From Planktomarina sp. (GTDB lineage: Bacteria > Pseudomonadota > Alphaproteobacteria > Rhodobacterales > Rhodobacteraceae), in contig JAFMEA010000006.1 of NCBI GenBank assembly GCA_017856985.1, positions 1 through 61,945 of the forward strand: a stretch of 61,945 bases of DNA, in the 5' to 3' direction. The position numbers and the translations under genes were made by a program. Under the pieces are notes generated by a model, which saw only the letters and a list, made by a program, of their open reading frames with translations, searched no databases and was not told where the DNA came from. Shown here one piece after another: positions 61,850-61,945 of the stretch; the first letter of the stretch is position 1; every line of letters starts with the position of its first letter.

Positions 61850-61945
61850 ATGGTAGATAACTTTAGTAAAGAAAAATCTACTGCCATTGCCTGGTTTAGT
61901 GACTTACGTGACAAAATTATCCAAAAGTTTGAAGCTTTAGAAAGT
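61850..61945 (+). CDS. hemF: Oxygen-dependent coproporphyrinogen III oxidase, 3' truncated by window edge
   Basis: The window ends after 32 codons beginning at ATG 61850. The reading starts MVDNFSKEKSTAIAWFSDLR and continues DKIIQKFEALES, the helical N-terminal opening of alphaproteobacterial HemF (AxxWFxxLRDxIxxxFEALE). HemF decarboxylates coproporphyrinogen III in heme synthesis using oxygen. Identification rests on this short piece. Confidence 0.7.
   Translation, partial: MVDNFSKEKSTAIAWFSDLRDKIIQKFEALES

Noticed and set aside
1-61945. Mobile elements, CRISPR arrays, toxin-antitoxin or defence systems, tRNAs and rRNAs
   Set aside because: I looked through all intergenic regions and gene products and found no transposase, integrase, regular spaced repeats, or cloverleaf-forming sequence.

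Overview
The window is a 61.9 kb stretch of alphaproteobacterial chromosome, most likely from a low-GC marine member of the Rhodobacterales (roseobacter lineage). The GC content is only about the mid-40s percent on lines counted by eye. Gene content and order are roseobacter-like: L-malyl-CoA/beta-methylmalyl-CoA lyase of the ethylmalonyl-CoA pathway, a 46-residue aa3-type cytochrome oxidase subunit IV, a DUF1013/TrcR regulator, a tlpA/argH/lipoprotein/lysA/TIGR02302 block, and the DgcN-DgcA D-glutamate genes. Nearly all of the sequence is intact protein-coding DNA. I see no insertion sequence, prophage, CRISPR array, rRNA or tRNA. One structural RNA, the 4.5S SRP RNA, is clear.

Layout. 1-4.4 kb: a 5'-truncated RND efflux permease converges on a stand-alone DsbD N-terminal-domain protein, which diverges from yqgE. 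4.5-7.6 kb: an acyl-CoA dehydrogenase of the DmdC-like type, a metallo-beta-lactamase-fold hydrolase and the tiny CoxIV. 7.9-11.2 kb: a molybdenum-cofactor operon, fdhD-mobA-mobB-moeA. 11.2-18.8 kb: greA, ETF-ubiquinone oxidoreductase, a TPR lipoprotein-like secreted protein, ispE, a long-chain polyprenyl diphosphate synthase, a DUF2007 protein, a TrmN6-type methyltransferase and a YdcH protein. 18.8-20.9 kb: phaA-phaB. 21.1-28.9 kb: tag, tlpA, argH, an LptM-like lipoprotein, a DUF2834 protein, lysA, a TIGR02302 protein and plsC. 29.2-31.2 kb: mcl1 and accA. 31.5-35.6 kb: dgcN, dgcA and a D-amino-acid transaminase, then DUF1244 and N-formylglutamate amidohydrolase on the other strand. 35.7-42.7 kb: pyk, rpmI-rplT, an LpxL-like acyltransferase, pheS and pheT. 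43-49.3 kb: COQ9, quinone oxidoreductase, RidA, TrcR, recR, ybaB, dnaX and ffs. 49.4-61.9 kb: nudC, pheA, a membrane-anchored cytochrome c, a yejABEF peptide importer, a D,D-carboxypeptidase with a SPOR domain, clpS, an RsmC-like methyltransferase, an unusual SDR protein and the first 32 codons of hemF.

How the genes fit together. PhaA, PhaB, AccA and Mcl1 are steps of acetyl-CoA metabolism through acetoacetyl-CoA and the ethylmalonyl-CoA cycle. Acyl-CoA dehydrogenase feeds electrons to ETF and from there to ETF-QO and ubiquinone, whose synthesis involves the polyprenyl synthase and COQ9. The D-glutamate genes, the Yej importer and the D,D-carboxypeptidase together suggest turnover or scavenging of peptidoglycan-derived D-amino acids; this last link is an inference. 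The most interesting items are the dgc/transaminase/N-formylglutamate amidohydrolase neighbourhood, an SDR protein that has lost both catalytic Tyr and Lys, and several precise inverted repeats in intergenic regions. I do not see a clearly new defence or mobile system.
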